Positions 33,888 through 33,930 of a DNA stretch of 33,930 nucleotides are shown here, one piece after another; the first letter of the stretch is position 1; the number at the start of each line of letters is the position of its first letter. This DNA comes from Saprospiraceae bacterium (lineage in GTDB: Bacteria > Bacteroidota > Bacteroidia > Chitinophagales > Saprospiraceae). The stretch spans positions 19,201 through 53,130 of the forward strand of contig JANQZX010000001.1 in the NCBI GenBank assembly GCA_030728245.1. The letters run 5' to 3'. A model generated the notes under the pieces. It was not told where the DNA came from. It did no database searches and saw only the letters and a list, made by a program, of their open reading frames with translations. The translations under genes were made by a program, and so were the position numbers.

Positions 33888-33930
33888 TCTATGTTTATCT
33901 AGAAAGCTACTAAAGATTAACTTTTGCTTT

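Noticed and set aside
1-33930. Search for insertion sequences, phage genes, CRISPR arrays and restriction or defence islands
   Set aside because: No transposase, integrase, repeat-spacer pattern, methylase or restriction gene was seen; the helicase and EVE protein alone do not make a defence system.

Overview
The window reads as AT-rich chromosomal DNA of a Bacteroidota bacterium, probably an aerobic member near the Saprospiria or Chitinophagia; the class is a guess from gene content. Four things support the phylum: Bacteroidota-type LptD and DUF6089 (PorG-like) outer-membrane proteins, a ThuA/glucose-dehydrogenase/cytochrome c fusion, repeated TAnnTTTG promoter boxes, and little Shine-Dalgarno sequence before starts. 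I see no insertion sequence, phage gene or CRISPR array.

Layout. 2-1798: 5'-partial UvrD-like helicase. 1795-9646: envelope genes, namely LptD (-), an exported cell-wall amidase and an MlaD/MCE protein (+), an MsbA-like ABC exporter (-) and a DUF6089 barrel (+). 9770-12151: ilvC and ilvA, separated by a strong terminator and a perfect palindrome. 12143-15339 (-): an apparent operon of a membrane-bound propeller/AraC regulator, a DUF1611 (DgcN-like) protein and an EVE-domain protein. 15476-18925: the ThuA-GSDH-PKD-cytochrome c fusion, facing a sulfatase (18982-20343) across a shared terminator. 20472-24342: araB-araD-araA. 24638-24711: tRNA-Arg(TCT) on the minus strand. 24839-27969: a lipoprotein with a CX4CH haem-like motif, a second sulfatase and an exported formylglycine-generating enzyme. 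28085-32739: a GltD-like FAD/Fe-S protein with KorA (gamma-alpha fusion) and KorB, a probable NAD(P)H-linked 2-oxoacid oxidoreductase. 32749-33813 (-): a flavin amine oxidase.

How the genes fit. The middle third (15.5-28 kb) suggests use of sulfated, pentose-containing sugars: two exported sulfatases with intact CxPxR motifs, the enzyme type that matures them, a periplasmic sugar dehydrogenase with its own haem domain, and the three steps from L-arabinose to D-xylulose 5-phosphate. No SusC/SusD pair, glycoside hydrolase or transporter lies here, so uptake must be encoded elsewhere.

The most unusual non-coding signal is a 26-position inverted repeat (25207-25279, 25 of 26 positions able to pair in RNA, 21-nt loop) that engulfs the start codon of the second sulfatase. 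The most interesting gene sets are the cytochrome/sulfatase/FGE cassette, the regulator-DUF1611-EVE operon, and the three-gene Kor locus.
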